Of a DNA stretch of 64,000 bases, positions 34,211 through 42,282 are shown piece after piece (within the stretch, counting starts at the first letter, position 1; every line of letters starts with the position of its first letter). The notes under the pieces were generated by a model. That model did no database searches, had not been told where the DNA came from, and worked only from the letters and a program-made list of their open reading frames with translations. The position numbers and the translations under genes are program-made. Origin of the DNA: [Muricauda] lutisoli (nom. illeg.) (lineage in GTDB: Bacteria; Bacteroidota; Bacteroidia; Flavobacteriales; Flavobacteriaceae); the NCBI RefSeq assembly GCF_017313105.1, contig NZ_JAFLND010000002.1, positions 434,001 to 498,000 of the forward strand, given 5' to 3'.

Positions 34211-35994
34211 TGAAACTGTTGAAAGGCAACATACTGCTTTTTTTGGGAATGTTCCTTCTATCGGGGCTGTATTCCCATGCCCAAGACGAAACCGAGGGGG
34301 TCGAGTTTGTAATGAACTTGAGCAAAGAGGAGTTGGGGATCAACGAACGTCTTCGGGTAGATTTTACCATGAACAAGGATGGCGACAATTTTAAACCACC
34401 ACAATTCGAAGGGTTCAATGTGGTCATGGGGCCGTCACAATCCATTAGTTCATCTTGGGTAAACGGCAAACGCAGTTTTTCCAAAACCTATTCCTATGTT
34501 CTAAAGCCTACTGCAAGGGGTAGTTTCACCATTAATCAAGCTACGATCGAAATTGATGGACAGACCTACAAGACAACACCTCAAAAAGTAGAGGTCACAG
34601 CTGCGGTTGACAAACCCAATGCACAGAAAACAGTAGATGATGTAGCAGATGAAAGCCTTCATTTGGTAGCAGAGGTTTCCAAAGGAAATCCATACCTCAA
34701 TGAAGCCGTAACGGTTATTTATAAACTTTACGTTAGTCCAAACATAAGTGTGACGAATTATCGTCCGTTGGACAATCCTACCTACAATAATTTTTGGAGC
34801 CAGGATATTCCTGTGACAAAGCATACGGCGCAAAATGGTACATTCGAAGGAAAACCATATCGCTATGTAGTGTTGAAACGGGTGGTACTCTATCCTCAAA
34901 AACCTGGTCAGTTGGATATTGAGCCGCTTTCCTTGGAAATATTTGTGGATGTTCCCACCAATCGTCGGGACTTTTTCGGTGGTCGAATCTATACCCAGAC
35001 CAGTAAAACTGTTTCTGCTGGCAAAAGAACCATCAACGTAAAACCATTGCCCGAAGCAGGAAAACCTGCAAATTTTAGTGGCGCCGTGGGGGATTTTGAT
35101 TTTGCCGTGACCACTAGTAAAACTCAGTTGAATGCTTCTGAATCACTTCAGGCAAAAGTGGAGGTTTCGGGAAAGGGAAATCTAAAGCTTTTCCAACTCC
35201 CAGAACCAGAGCTGCCCAGTTCTTTAGAGGTATACGATCCAGAATATGAGGAAGACATTAATACCTATAGCTCGGGCATGGAAGGAAAAGTGGCCAACAA
35301 TTACACTATAGTACCTTCTTTTAGAGGAAAATATCCGATTCCGAGCATCTCCTTTAGCTATTTCAACCCTAGTAAGGGCAGTTATGAGACCATCAACTCC
35401 GAAGAAATCAATATTGAGGTGATTGAAGGGCCTTCGGGCAATGATACCAATATGGCTCCTTCTGCAAACAAACAGACCGTGGTGCCTACTGGGGAACAAT
35501 TCCTTTTCATCAACATAAACCCAAACTTGAGCCCTATAAAAGTAGAATCTTTCTTTGGTTCAAGACTGTTTTTCATTCTGTTGTTCGCTCCACTATTATT
35601 GATTCCAATCGCCATTTTCACCTTCAAGAAAAGAGAAGCTATTGCAAGTGACGTGGTCGCCAACAAAATTAAAAAAGCGAACAAACTGGCCAGAAAGTAT
35701 CTGTCCACCTCCAAAAAAGAATTGGGCAATAAGGAAGCATTCTATGTTGCCCTGGAAAAAGGATTGCACAATTATCTGAAGGCAAAATTGCACATAGAAA
35801 CCGCAGAGTTTAGCAAGGATAAAATTACCAGCATCCTATCCGAAAAAAATGTTGAAAAAGAGGATATCGTAGGTTTTATCGGACTTTTGACAAGCTGTGA
35901 AATGGCCCGTTATAGTCCATTTTCCAATGTACAGATGCAACAGGATTATGAAAAGGCCAGTGAAGTAATTTCTAATTTGGACAAACAGTTATGA
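34210..35994 (+). CDS. batD: BatD, oxygen-tolerance family membrane protein
   Basis: A 594-residue protein with signal peptide (ILLFLGMFLLSGLYSHAQ) and repeated beta-sandwich domains in the periplasm, opening VEFVMNLSKEELGINERLRV. Next come FNVVMGPSQSISSSWVNGK, SYVLKPTARGSFTINQATI and VLYPQKPGQLDIEPL, all typical of BatD. One transmembrane helix near residue 460 (LFFILLFAPLLLIPIAIFTF) precedes a cytoplasmic helical tail. The start codon shares one base with the batC stop and the end overlaps batE by 4 bp, so the genes are tightly coupled. Confidence 0.93.
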   Translation: MKLLKGNILLFLGMFLLSGLYSHAQDETEGVEFVMNLSKEELGINERLRVDFTMNKDGDNFKPPQFEGFNVVMGPSQSISSSWVNGKRSFSKTYSYVLKPTARGSFTINQATIEIDGQTYKTTPQKVEVTAAVDKPNAQKTVDDVADESLHLVAEVSKGNPYLNEAVTVIYKLYVSPNISVTNYRPLDNPTYNNFWSQDIPVTKHTAQNGTFEGKPYRYVVLKRVVLYPQKPGQLDIEPLSLEIFVDVPTNRRDFFGGRIYTQTSKTVSAGKRTINVKPLPEAGKPANFSGAVGDFDFAVTTSKTQLNASESLQAKVEVSGKGNLKLFQLPEPELPSSLEVYDPEYEEDINTYSSGMEGKVANNYTIVPSFRGKYPIPSISFSYFNPSKGSYETINSEEINIEVIEGPSGNDTNMAPSANKQTVVPTGEQFLFININPNLSPIKVESFFGSRLFFILLFAPLLLIPIAIFTFKKREAIASDVVANKIKKANKLARKYLSTSKKELGNKEAFYVALEKGLHNYLKAKLHIETAEFSKDKITSILSEKNVEKEDIVGFIGLLTSCEMARYSPFSNVQMQQDYEKASEVISNLDKQL

Positions 35995-36755
35995 GCATAA
36001 AAAAGATAACCTTTTTGGTTTGTTTTCTTGGCTTTACTTTTGGGTTTGCCCAAAACGAGACGCTGTTCAATGAGGCTACGGAGCTTTATAACAATGGTGA
36101 ATACTCCGCTGCGATTGAAAATTATAAGGAAATCCTTGAAAACGGGGAACATTCGGCCTCACTATACTTTAACTTGGGCAATTGCTATTACAAGCTCAAT
36201 GCTATCGGACCCAGTATATATTATTACGAAAAAGCTTTGCTTTTAAGTCCGAACAACGAGGAAATCAAAAACAATCTAAGGTTTGCCCAGAACATGAGGT
36301 TAGACGCCATTGAGGAAATGCCCAAAACTGAATTGTCCCGCATTTATAGTTCGATTGTTGGTATGTTCGGTTATAATAAATGGGCTTACTTTGCCGTAGT
36401 TTTTGTCTTTTTGTTTGTGCTGGCGTATATGGCCTATTACTTTCTCAGACCCGCCAACCAAAAAAGGGCTGCATTTATTTCCAGTATGTTTTCGCTTGCC
36501 CTTTGCGTGGCTTGCGTTTTGTTGGCCTATCTCAATCATCAACAGAATAAGAACAATGACCCCGCTATCGTATTTTCCAAAGAAGTGAATGTTAACTCCG
36601 AACCGAACAGCAACAGTAATACCATATTTACCATTCATGAAGGCACCAAAGTGAACATTTTGGACGAGCTCGATGACTGGAGGAGAATTCGTATTGCTGA
36701 TGGTCAAACAGGATGGCTACAGGCGGAAAATGTCAAGAAAATCAAGGACTTTTAG
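35991..36755 (+). CDS. batE: BatE, TPR and SH3-domain membrane protein
   Basis: A 254-residue protein with signal peptide (ITFLVCFLGFTFGFAQ), a TPR pair (ATELYNNGEYSAAIENYKEI, ASLYFNLGNCYYKLNAIGPS), two central transmembrane helices (WAYFAVVFVFLFVLAYMAYY and FISSMFSLALCVACVLLAYL) and a C-terminal bacterial SH3 domain (VNVNSEPNSNSNTIFTIHEG, then DDWRRIRIADGQTGWL). SH3 domains of this type often bind peptidoglycan. It ends the aerotolerance operon. The gene overlaps batD by the tetranucleotide ATGA. Confidence 0.9.
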   Translation: MSIKKITFLVCFLGFTFGFAQNETLFNEATELYNNGEYSAAIENYKEILENGEHSASLYFNLGNCYYKLNAIGPSIYYYEKALLLSPNNEEIKNNLRFAQNMRLDAIEEMPKTELSRIYSSIVGMFGYNKWAYFAVVFVFLFVLAYMAYYFLRPANQKRAAFISSMFSLALCVACVLLAYLNHQQNKNNDPAIVFSKEVNVNSEPNSNSNTIFTIHEGTKVNILDELDDWRRIRIADGQTGWLQAENVKKIKDF

Positions 36756-36813
36756 GCAAAAAACCGCTTTCCTTACCCAGAATTCATTATTTTAGTTCAA
36801 ATTGACGTTGTTT

Positions 36814-37122
36814 GTGAAGACATTCCTATTTCCATTTATGTCGTTATTGCTGATACTTGCCATATCGGCCTCTCCCATTATTCCACTATTGGATAAGGAG
36901 TTGGGCGAAACCATGGTGGTTGGAGCAGCGGAAGAGGAAAAAAGCAGCAAGGTATTTACCGTCAAAAAGTTTGATGAGGCCGACGTCTACAACAAATATC
37001 TTTTAGAATGGGGCAATCATCCATTTCTACAAGAACATTCGTTGGTTTCTCTTAGGTACATTTTCCCAATCTCGGATTATACCGTCGAAATTTTGGACCC
37101 TCCCCCCAGAAAATTGGTTTAA
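36814..37122 (+). CDS. Small exported protein, function unknown
   Basis: A frame of about 102 residues with a hydrophobic N-terminus (KTFLFPFMSLLLILAISASP), an acidic middle (EEEKSSKVFTVKKFDEADVY) and a C-terminal part ending EILDPPPRKLV. I know no family. The start is uncertain: GTG at 36814 gives a typical signal peptide with an early lysine, ATG at 36838 a shorter one. It lies between batE and the second SulP gene, 58 bp after batE on the same strand, so it may ride on the bat transcript. I rate it a real gene because of the signal peptide and the lack of any overlapping alternative. Confidence 0.5.
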   Translation: MKTFLFPFMSLLLILAISASPIIPLLDKELGETMVVGAAEEEKSSKVFTVKKFDEADVYNKYLLEWGNHPFLQEHSLVSLRYIFPISDYTVEILDPPPRKLV

Positions 37123-37154
37123 CACTCAAATTTTATTCAAATCAATTTTTAACC

Positions 37155-37187
37155 TTCTTCTATGAATCACCTAACCAAATAGAAGAA
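37155..37187 (+). promoter_or_regulatory. Perfect 9-bp inverted repeat before the SulP-carbonic anhydrase pair
   Basis: TTCTTCTAT (37155-37163) and ATAGAAGAA (37179-37187) are perfect inverted repeats with a 15-base spacer, ending 17 bases before the SulP start. It could be an operator or a leader hairpin. Lack of a T-run argues against a terminator. Confidence 0.4.
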
Positions 37188-37204
37188 CAAACTTACATAT
37201 CATT

Positions 37205-38788
37205 ATGTTCAAGCATATCAAAAAAGATTTACCTGCCAGTATTGTGGTCTTTTTCGTGGCTCTCCCCCTATGTTTGGGAATTGCTCTAGCTAGTGGCGCA
37301 CCTTTATTTTCAGGACTTATAGCAGGTATCATAGGCGGTATTGTTGTTGGAGCGCTAAGTGGCTCCCAAATTGGTGTTAGCGGACCGGCCGCTGGACTTG
37401 CCGCCATAGTTCTCACTGCTATTGGTACTTTGGGCGGCTATCAAAACTTTCTGGTGGCCGTAGTACTGGGAGGAATCATACAGCTCGTTTTCGGATTTCT
37501 TAAAGCCGGTATCATAGCTTATTATTTTCCTTCCTCCGTAATCAAGGGAATGCTTACGGGTATTGGTATCATTATCATTTTAAAACAAATTCCCCACTTT
37601 TTTGGGTACGATGCCGATCCCGAAGGAGACTGGGCATTCTTTCAGGTGGATGGAGAAAACACCTTTAGTGAGATCATCAACTCTATTAATTATATCAGTC
37701 CAGGAGCAACCTTAATCGCGGTAATCGGATTGGCCATCCTTATTTTATGGAGCACGGTATTGACCAAAAAATCAAAAATATTCGAACTTGTTCAAGGACC
37801 TCTGGTGGCCGTGGTCATTGGCATAGTATACTACTCCATTACACAAGGGAATCAAACCTGGGGTATTGCGGCCGAGCATTTGGTCAAGGTACCTGTACCG
37901 GATAGTCTTGAGTCCTTCTTAGGCTTTTTTAGTTTTCCAAACTTTGGTGCCATAACCAATACCGAAGTATGGATTACTGCCTTTACCATAGCATTGGTTG
38001 CCAGTTTGGAAACGTTGCTCTGTGTTGAGGCCACGGATAAATTAGACCCTGAAAAGCGAACCACGCCCACAAATCGAGAGCTTATCGCACAAGGTATCGG
38101 AAACACCATGTCCGGTCTTATCGGAGGACTTCCGGTCACACAGGTAATTGTCCGTAGTTCCGCCAACATACAATCTGGGGGTAAAACCAAAGCTTCGGCG
38201 ATCATTCACGGTTTTTTCCTTTTGGGATCGGTAATTTTAATACCCACCCTACTTAATATGATTCCGTTGTCCGTTTTGGCAGCTATCCTATTTATTGTAG
38301 GCTATAAACTTGCCAAACCAAGCTTGTTCAAAAGCATGTACCACGCAGGTTGGAAACAATTTGTCCCTTTTGTGGTAACAGTGGTGGGAATTGTGTTCAC
38401 TGACCTTTTGGTTGGAATCAGTTTAGGTCTTTTAGTAGGAATTGTGGTAGTATTGATCAAAAGCTATCAAAACTCCCACTTTCTTCACATTGAAGAAAAG
38501 GATGGAGAATTACATAAGATAAAAATGACCTTGGCCGAAGAGGTCACATTCTTTAACAAAGGGGCCATATTAAAGGAATTGGACAACATTCCAGAAAATT
38601 CATACCTCACATTGGATGTGAGAAAAACTCGCTATCTTGACAATGACATCGTCGAAATTCTCGACGATTTTAGAAGTAAGGCGAAGAACAGGAACATCGA
38701 CATTAAAATTATTTCGGAAAGAGGAGAAGTCGAGAACCCTGAAAGTTATATCGAATTTTTTAATCTAAGACCCAAAAAAACAGCATAA
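37205..38788 (+). CDS. SulP-family transporter, probable bicarbonate carrier
   Basis: A 527-residue inner-membrane transporter with about 11-14 helices. The N-terminal DLPASIVVFFVALPLCLGIA, then GSQIGVSGPAAGLAAIVLTA, and LETLLCVEATDKLDPEKRTT are typical of the SulP subgroup related to the cyanobacterial BicA Na+/HCO3- symporter. A short STAS-like domain ends the protein (LTLDVRKTRYLDNDIVEILD). The carbonic anhydrase gene 9 bp downstream strongly suggests that bicarbonate is the substrate. The two would supply bicarbonate for carboxylation reactions or pH control. It is only distantly similar in sequence to the SulP protein at 340-1866. Confidence 0.9.
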   Translation: MFKHIKKDLPASIVVFFVALPLCLGIALASGAPLFSGLIAGIIGGIVVGALSGSQIGVSGPAAGLAAIVLTAIGTLGGYQNFLVAVVLGGIIQLVFGFLKAGIIAYYFPSSVIKGMLTGIGIIIILKQIPHFFGYDADPEGDWAFFQVDGENTFSEIINSINYISPGATLIAVIGLAILILWSTVLTKKSKIFELVQGPLVAVVIGIVYYSITQGNQTWGIAAEHLVKVPVPDSLESFLGFFSFPNFGAITNTEVWITAFTIALVASLETLLCVEATDKLDPEKRTTPTNRELIAQGIGNTMSGLIGGLPVTQVIVRSSANIQSGGKTKASAIIHGFFLLGSVILIPTLLNMIPLSVLAAILFIVGYKLAKPSLFKSMYHAGWKQFVPFVVTVVGIVFTDLLVGISLGLLVGIVVVLIKSYQNSHFLHIEEKDGELHKIKMTLAEEVTFFNKGAILKELDNIPENSYLTLDVRKTRYLDNDIVEILDDFRSKAKNRNIDIKIISERGEVENPESYIEFFNLRPKKTA

Positions 38789-38797
38789 CCGATAAAT

Positions 38798-39424
38798 ATG
38801 AAGGCACATACAAAAGAAACACAATCAACTATGACTCCCGCAAAAGCTATTGAGTTTTTAAAGGAGGGCAATGAGCGTTTCCAACAAAATTTAAAGGCAA
38901 ACCGAAACCTACTGGAACAAGTCAACGATACCAAAGATGGCCAGTTCCCATTTGCGACCATTTTAAGTTGTATCGATTCCAGAGTGTCCGCAGAGTTGGT
39001 TTTTGATCAAGGTCTAGGAGATATTTTTAGCATTAGGATTGCCGGTAATTTTATCAATCAGGATATTCTGGGAAGTATGGAGTTTGCTTGCAAGCTTGCG
39101 GGCACAAAAGCTATTGTGGTTCTCGGCCATACCAGTTGTGGTGCCGTAAAAGGAGCCTGCGACCATGCACGCCTAGGAAATTTGACCAGCTTGATAAATA
39201 AAATCGAACCAGCGGTATATGCAGTCAAGGAGCCAAAAGACGACTCCAAAAGAAATTCTCGGAACCTGGATTTTGTGGACGCCGTTGCAGTTAAAAATGT
39301 TGAAATGGCCCTTGAAAATATTAGAAACCAAAGTGTAATCCTGAAAGAAATGGAGGAACATGGTGAAATTGCAATTGTGGGTGCCATGTATGATATTTCC
39401 GATGGTCACGTTACTTTTTTATGA
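38798..39424 (+). CDS. Beta-class carbonic anhydrase
   Basis: A 208-residue zinc enzyme interconverting CO2 and bicarbonate in the cytoplasm. The zinc ligands are C58, H111 and C114 in SCIDSR and GHTSCGAV, and the catalytic dyad D60-R62 is present, so it is probably active. The N-terminal segment AIEFLKEGNERFQQ is the usual entry helix of the family. It follows the SulP gene by 9 bp and precedes a strong terminator, so the pair is one transcription unit. Confidence 0.95.
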   Translation: MKAHTKETQSTMTPAKAIEFLKEGNERFQQNLKANRNLLEQVNDTKDGQFPFATILSCIDSRVSAELVFDQGLGDIFSIRIAGNFINQDILGSMEFACKLAGTKAIVVLGHTSCGAVKGACDHARLGNLTSLINKIEPAVYAVKEPKDDSKRNSRNLDFVDAVAVKNVEMALENIRNQSVILKEMEEHGEIAIVGAMYDISDGHVTFL

Positions 39425-39447
39425 TTTTTAATGATCGAACACGATCG

Positions 39448-39479
39448 AAAGGGGCCGATTTTAAGATCGGCCCCTTTTT
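39448..39479 (+). terminator. Rho-independent terminator after carbonic anhydrase
   Basis: AAAGGGGCCGAT (39448-39459) and ATCGGCCCCTTT (39466-39477) form a perfect 12-bp stem with a 6-base loop, followed by T residues to 39479. It is one of the strongest hairpins in the window and closes the SulP-carbonic anhydrase unit. Confidence 0.92.
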
Positions 39480-39546
39480 GATTTATAAATTTACACTCAA
39501 GATATTGTCAATAACACTTATTTTGGCATTGATATTTTAAAAGCCC

Positions 39547-40239
39547 ATGTTAGTCACAAAATTCCCTAATGATTCGGGTCCCATTTATTTGGAAACCATG
39601 GAGGGTAGGTTTCCTGTAGAGCCCTTTAACACATTCAGCAACCTTATATTTCTGGCATTGATCATTCACTGGAGCATCAAGGTGTATCGAAATCCAGGAC
39701 AACACCGTTTTCTAGCTTGGGTTCTTCCCATTATTGGGATTAGCTATGTAGGGGGTACTGTTTTCCATGCCACGCGCAGCCACGAGTTTTGGCTTCGTTT
39801 GGATTGGATGCCAATTATGTTGCTTTGTGCAGCATTGGTCATCTATTTTATTTTTAAACTCGTCAACTCTTGGTGGCAACGGATTACTTGCATCATAGTT
39901 CTGCTCGGAACTTCCTTTTTACTACGTATACTTCCTATTCCCGCTGGAATGAGAATCTCTCTCGGCTATGTGATTACCGCAGCCACCATACTTATACCTA
40001 TTACGTGGTACTTATTAAAGACCAAGGGCAAAAATATGGGCTTGGTCGTTACAGCCTTCTTAATTTTTTCGATTGCCGTTTTCTTTAGAAGCATCGATCT
40101 CCATCAAAATTTCTTCCCAATGGGCACCCATTGGTTATGGCATTTATTGGGCGGAATCGCAGTACATTTTTTAATTGCCTATATATTCAAGGACAATTTG
40201 CTAAATTTGTCCGCCAATAGCGTAAGCAGTCATGATTGA
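39547..40239 (+). CDS. CREST-superfamily (alkaline ceramidase-like) membrane protein
   Basis: A 230-residue protein with about seven transmembrane helices. It carries the residue pattern of the CREST superfamily of membrane hydrolases: S31 in PFNTFSNLIF, H74 and D86 in GTVFHATRSHEFWLRLDWMP, and H195 and H199 in GTHWLWHLLGG. These residues bind zinc in eukaryotic alkaline ceramidases. The bacterial lipid substrate is unknown; Bacteroidota can make sphingolipids, so a ceramide-related lipid is possible but not shown. The 3' end overlaps pheS by 8 bp. Confidence 0.75.
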   Translation: MLVTKFPNDSGPIYLETMEGRFPVEPFNTFSNLIFLALIIHWSIKVYRNPGQHRFLAWVLPIIGISYVGGTVFHATRSHEFWLRLDWMPIMLLCAALVIYFIFKLVNSWWQRITCIIVLLGTSFLLRILPIPAGMRISLGYVITAATILIPITWYLLKTKGKNMGLVVTAFLIFSIAVFFRSIDLHQNFFPMGTHWLWHLLGGIAVHFLIAYIFKDNLLNLSANSVSSHD

Positions 40240-41251
40240 TACCATAAAGGAACACATCGCCGAAGTAGAAAGGTTCACTTCGAACTCAATGGAAGAAATT
40301 GAAGCTTTCCGAATCAAGTATTTGGGGAAAAAAGGGCTTTTGAACAGTTTCTTTGCCGAATTCAAAAATGTGCCCAACGAGCAAAAGAAAGATTTTGGCA
40401 AGGTTGTCAATCAGCTAAAAAGTGCCGCTACCGATAAAGTCAACGAACTTAAGGAAGCCTTGGAAAACCAAACAGAGGCTGCTGGCAAGTATGGCGATCT
40501 TACCCGCCCGGGTGAACCGGTCGAAATCGGTGCCCGGCACCCCATTTCCATTGTAAAGAATCAAATTATAGATATTTTCTCTAGAATTGGTTTCAATGTA
40601 TCCGAAGGTCCGGAAGTGGAAGACGACTGGCACAACTTTACAGCGTTGAATCTTCCAGAGTACCACCCTGCAAGGGATATGCAGGATACGTTTTTCATTC
40701 AAACAGACCCGGATATCCTATTGCGCACACATACCTCATCGGTACAGGTACGGTATATGGAAGCCAATAAACCACCCATCAGGACCATTTCTCCCGGAAG
40801 GGTATATCGAAACGAGGCCATTTCTGCACGCTCGCATTGCTTTTTCCATCAAGTGGAAGGTTTGTATGTGGACAAGAACGTTTCCTTCGCGGATTTGAAG
40901 CAGACCTTGCAATATTTCACTTCCGAAATGTTCGGCAAGTCAAAAATTAGATTGCGCCCGTCCTACTTTCCTTTTACGGAGCCAAGCGCTGAAGTTGATG
41001 TATACTGGGGCCTTGAAACCGAAACCGATTACCGTATGACCAAAGGTACTGGTTGGTTGGAGATAATGGGATGTGGTATGGTAGACCCCAACGTTCTGAA
41101 GAATTGCGGTATAGACCCCGAAGTATATTCCGGATTTGCGTTTGGTATGGGAATAGATCGTATTGCACTTCTTCTTCATCAAATTTCTGATATTCGCCTG
41201 CTTAGCGAAAACGATGTTCGTTTCTTGGAGCAGTTCAAAAGCGCATTGTAA
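40232..41251 (+). CDS. pheS: Phenylalanine--tRNA ligase alpha subunit
   Basis: PheS is the catalytic subunit that charges tRNA-Phe. It has 339 residues, as usual. The N-terminal coiled-coil (KYLGKKGLLNSFFAEFKNVP), the class II motif 2 (RVYRNEAISARSHCFFHQVE), the phenylalanine-pocket block RPSYFPFTEPSAEVDVY and motif 3 (GFAFGMGIDRIALLLHQISD) are in order. The start overlaps the CREST gene. pheT is not adjacent, so the two subunits are encoded apart, as in many Bacteroidota. Confidence 0.97.
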   Translation: MIDTIKEHIAEVERFTSNSMEEIEAFRIKYLGKKGLLNSFFAEFKNVPNEQKKDFGKVVNQLKSAATDKVNELKEALENQTEAAGKYGDLTRPGEPVEIGARHPISIVKNQIIDIFSRIGFNVSEGPEVEDDWHNFTALNLPEYHPARDMQDTFFIQTDPDILLRTHTSSVQVRYMEANKPPIRTISPGRVYRNEAISARSHCFFHQVEGLYVDKNVSFADLKQTLQYFTSEMFGKSKIRLRPSYFPFTEPSAEVDVYWGLETETDYRMTKGTGWLEIMGCGMVDPNVLKNCGIDPEVYSGFAFGMGIDRIALLLHQISDIRLLSENDVRFLEQFKSAL

Positions 41252-41259
41252 ACCATCTC

Positions 41260-41658
41260 ATGAAAAAGGATATTGAAATTCCCGTTGCCAAGGATGTACA
41301 CATTGCGATAATTCGCGAATGGAACGATGAATTTCTATCCAAAGATTGGAATGCCTATCTCATCAACAACCGAGCGGATGCCATTGAAATGACCATTGTA
41401 GTTTCCAAAGGTTTTGATGATGACAAAAAAACCTCGACCATGCGACATGGCATTGGCGTTGTCGAACCAAAGTCCTTTAAAAAAATTGAATTTATTCAAG
41501 AGGAGGTATTGGCGCTCAACAATGAATTCTTTGTTACCTTTTTTGCCGAAAACAAGCTCTTTGAAAAAAGGTTTCTATTTCCTAAACACTCCATTACGGA
41601 AAATCGCCTTACCACCATCCCCATTATAGAAAAAGAAGGGGTTCTTTCCGAGGGTTGA
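41260..41658 (+). CDS. Conserved hypothetical protein next to pheS
   Basis: A 132-residue soluble protein starting MKKDIEIPVAKDVHIAIIRE, with the blocks WNDEFLSKDWNAYLINN, IEMTIVVSKGFDDDKKTSTM and NEFFVTFFAENKLFEKRF. I recognise it only as a flavobacterial conserved hypothetical found beside pheS. It starts 8 bp after the pheS stop, so both are on one transcript. No function can be assigned, and there is no signal peptide. Confidence 0.75.
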   Translation: MKKDIEIPVAKDVHIAIIREWNDEFLSKDWNAYLINNRADAIEMTIVVSKGFDDDKKTSTMRHGIGVVEPKSFKKIEFIQEEVLALNNEFFVTFFAENKLFEKRFLFPKHSITENRLTTIPIIEKEGVLSEG

Positions 41659-41707
41659 TGGATATTTATCCGAACGAAACATTCTTTTAACAAAATTTTA
41701 GTCCTTG

Positions 41708-41742
41708 TTGGTTCGGTTTGTTCCGAACCAATTATAAATTTG
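41708..41742 (+). promoter_or_regulatory. Efflux-operon promoter with overlapping palindromic operator
   Basis: TTGGTTCGG (41708-41716) and CCGAACCAA (41723-41731) are a perfect 9-bp inverted repeat with a 6-base spacer. The -7 box TAAATTTG (41735-41742), a perfect TAnnTTTG, follows 3 bases later, and the TTG at 41708-41710 serves as a -33 box with a 24-base spacer. The operator thus fills the promoter core, which fits repression by the GbsR/MarR product encoded 21 bases downstream. Confidence 0.7.
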
Positions 41743-41762
41743 TTGCTTCAAAAATCCATTGC

Positions 41763-42242
41763 ATGGAATATACGAAGGAAGAAATTGTTGAAACATTAGG
41801 GGTACATTTGGAACAGGAGCACAACCTGCCACCATTGGCGGCCCGTATTTATGCCATTTTAATCTTAACGGACCAGGACGGACTCACCTTTGAGGATTGC
41901 TTGGAAAAAAGAGGGGCAAGCAAAAGCTCTACCTCTACCTCTTTGAATCTATTGTTGAATATGGGTGTAATTACCTATTTCACCAAGCCCGGCGATAGGA
42001 GAAGATATTTTAAAACGGCAAAGAAGAAAACCTTCTTCCTTTCCAAGCTCCAAGAGAACCTGAACCGTCTTGAAAGCGAAAAGCACATTATCACCTTGGT
42101 CATGGGGTATCATAAAAATTACAGTCCAAAAAAGTATGAGGAAGGACAGGAAAGAACCCAAGTTTACTTGGACTACGTCAACGAGAACGAGAAGATGTTA
42201 AAAAAATCAATCAAAAAACTAGAGTCAATTTTAAAAGAGTAA
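41763..42242 (+). CDS. GbsR/MarR-family transcriptional regulator
   Basis: A 159-residue winged-helix regulator of the GbsR type. The helix-turn-helix lies in the segment LPPLAARIYAILILTDQDG, LTFEDCLEKRGASKSSTST, SLNLLLNMGVITYFTKPGD, and the wing continues RRRYFKTAKK. The C-terminal helices would form the dimer interface. The ATG at 41763 is chosen because the longer frame from 41718 would cover the promoter palindrome. It heads the efflux operon and probably represses it and itself through the operator at 41708-41731. Confidence 0.88.
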   Translation: MEYTKEEIVETLGVHLEQEHNLPPLAARIYAILILTDQDGLTFEDCLEKRGASKSSTSTSLNLLLNMGVITYFTKPGDRRRYFKTAKKKTFFLSKLQENLNRLESEKHIITLVMGYHKNYSPKKYEEGQERTQVYLDYVNENEKMLKKSIKKLESILKE

Positions 42243-42282
42243 TCACTCCAACAACCATAAACGTAACAAAGTAAGTTCGTAC

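Noticed and set aside
37155..37187. Inverted repeat before SulP as an intrinsic terminator of the bat operon
   Set aside because: The stem is A+T-rich with a 15-base loop and no T-run follows.
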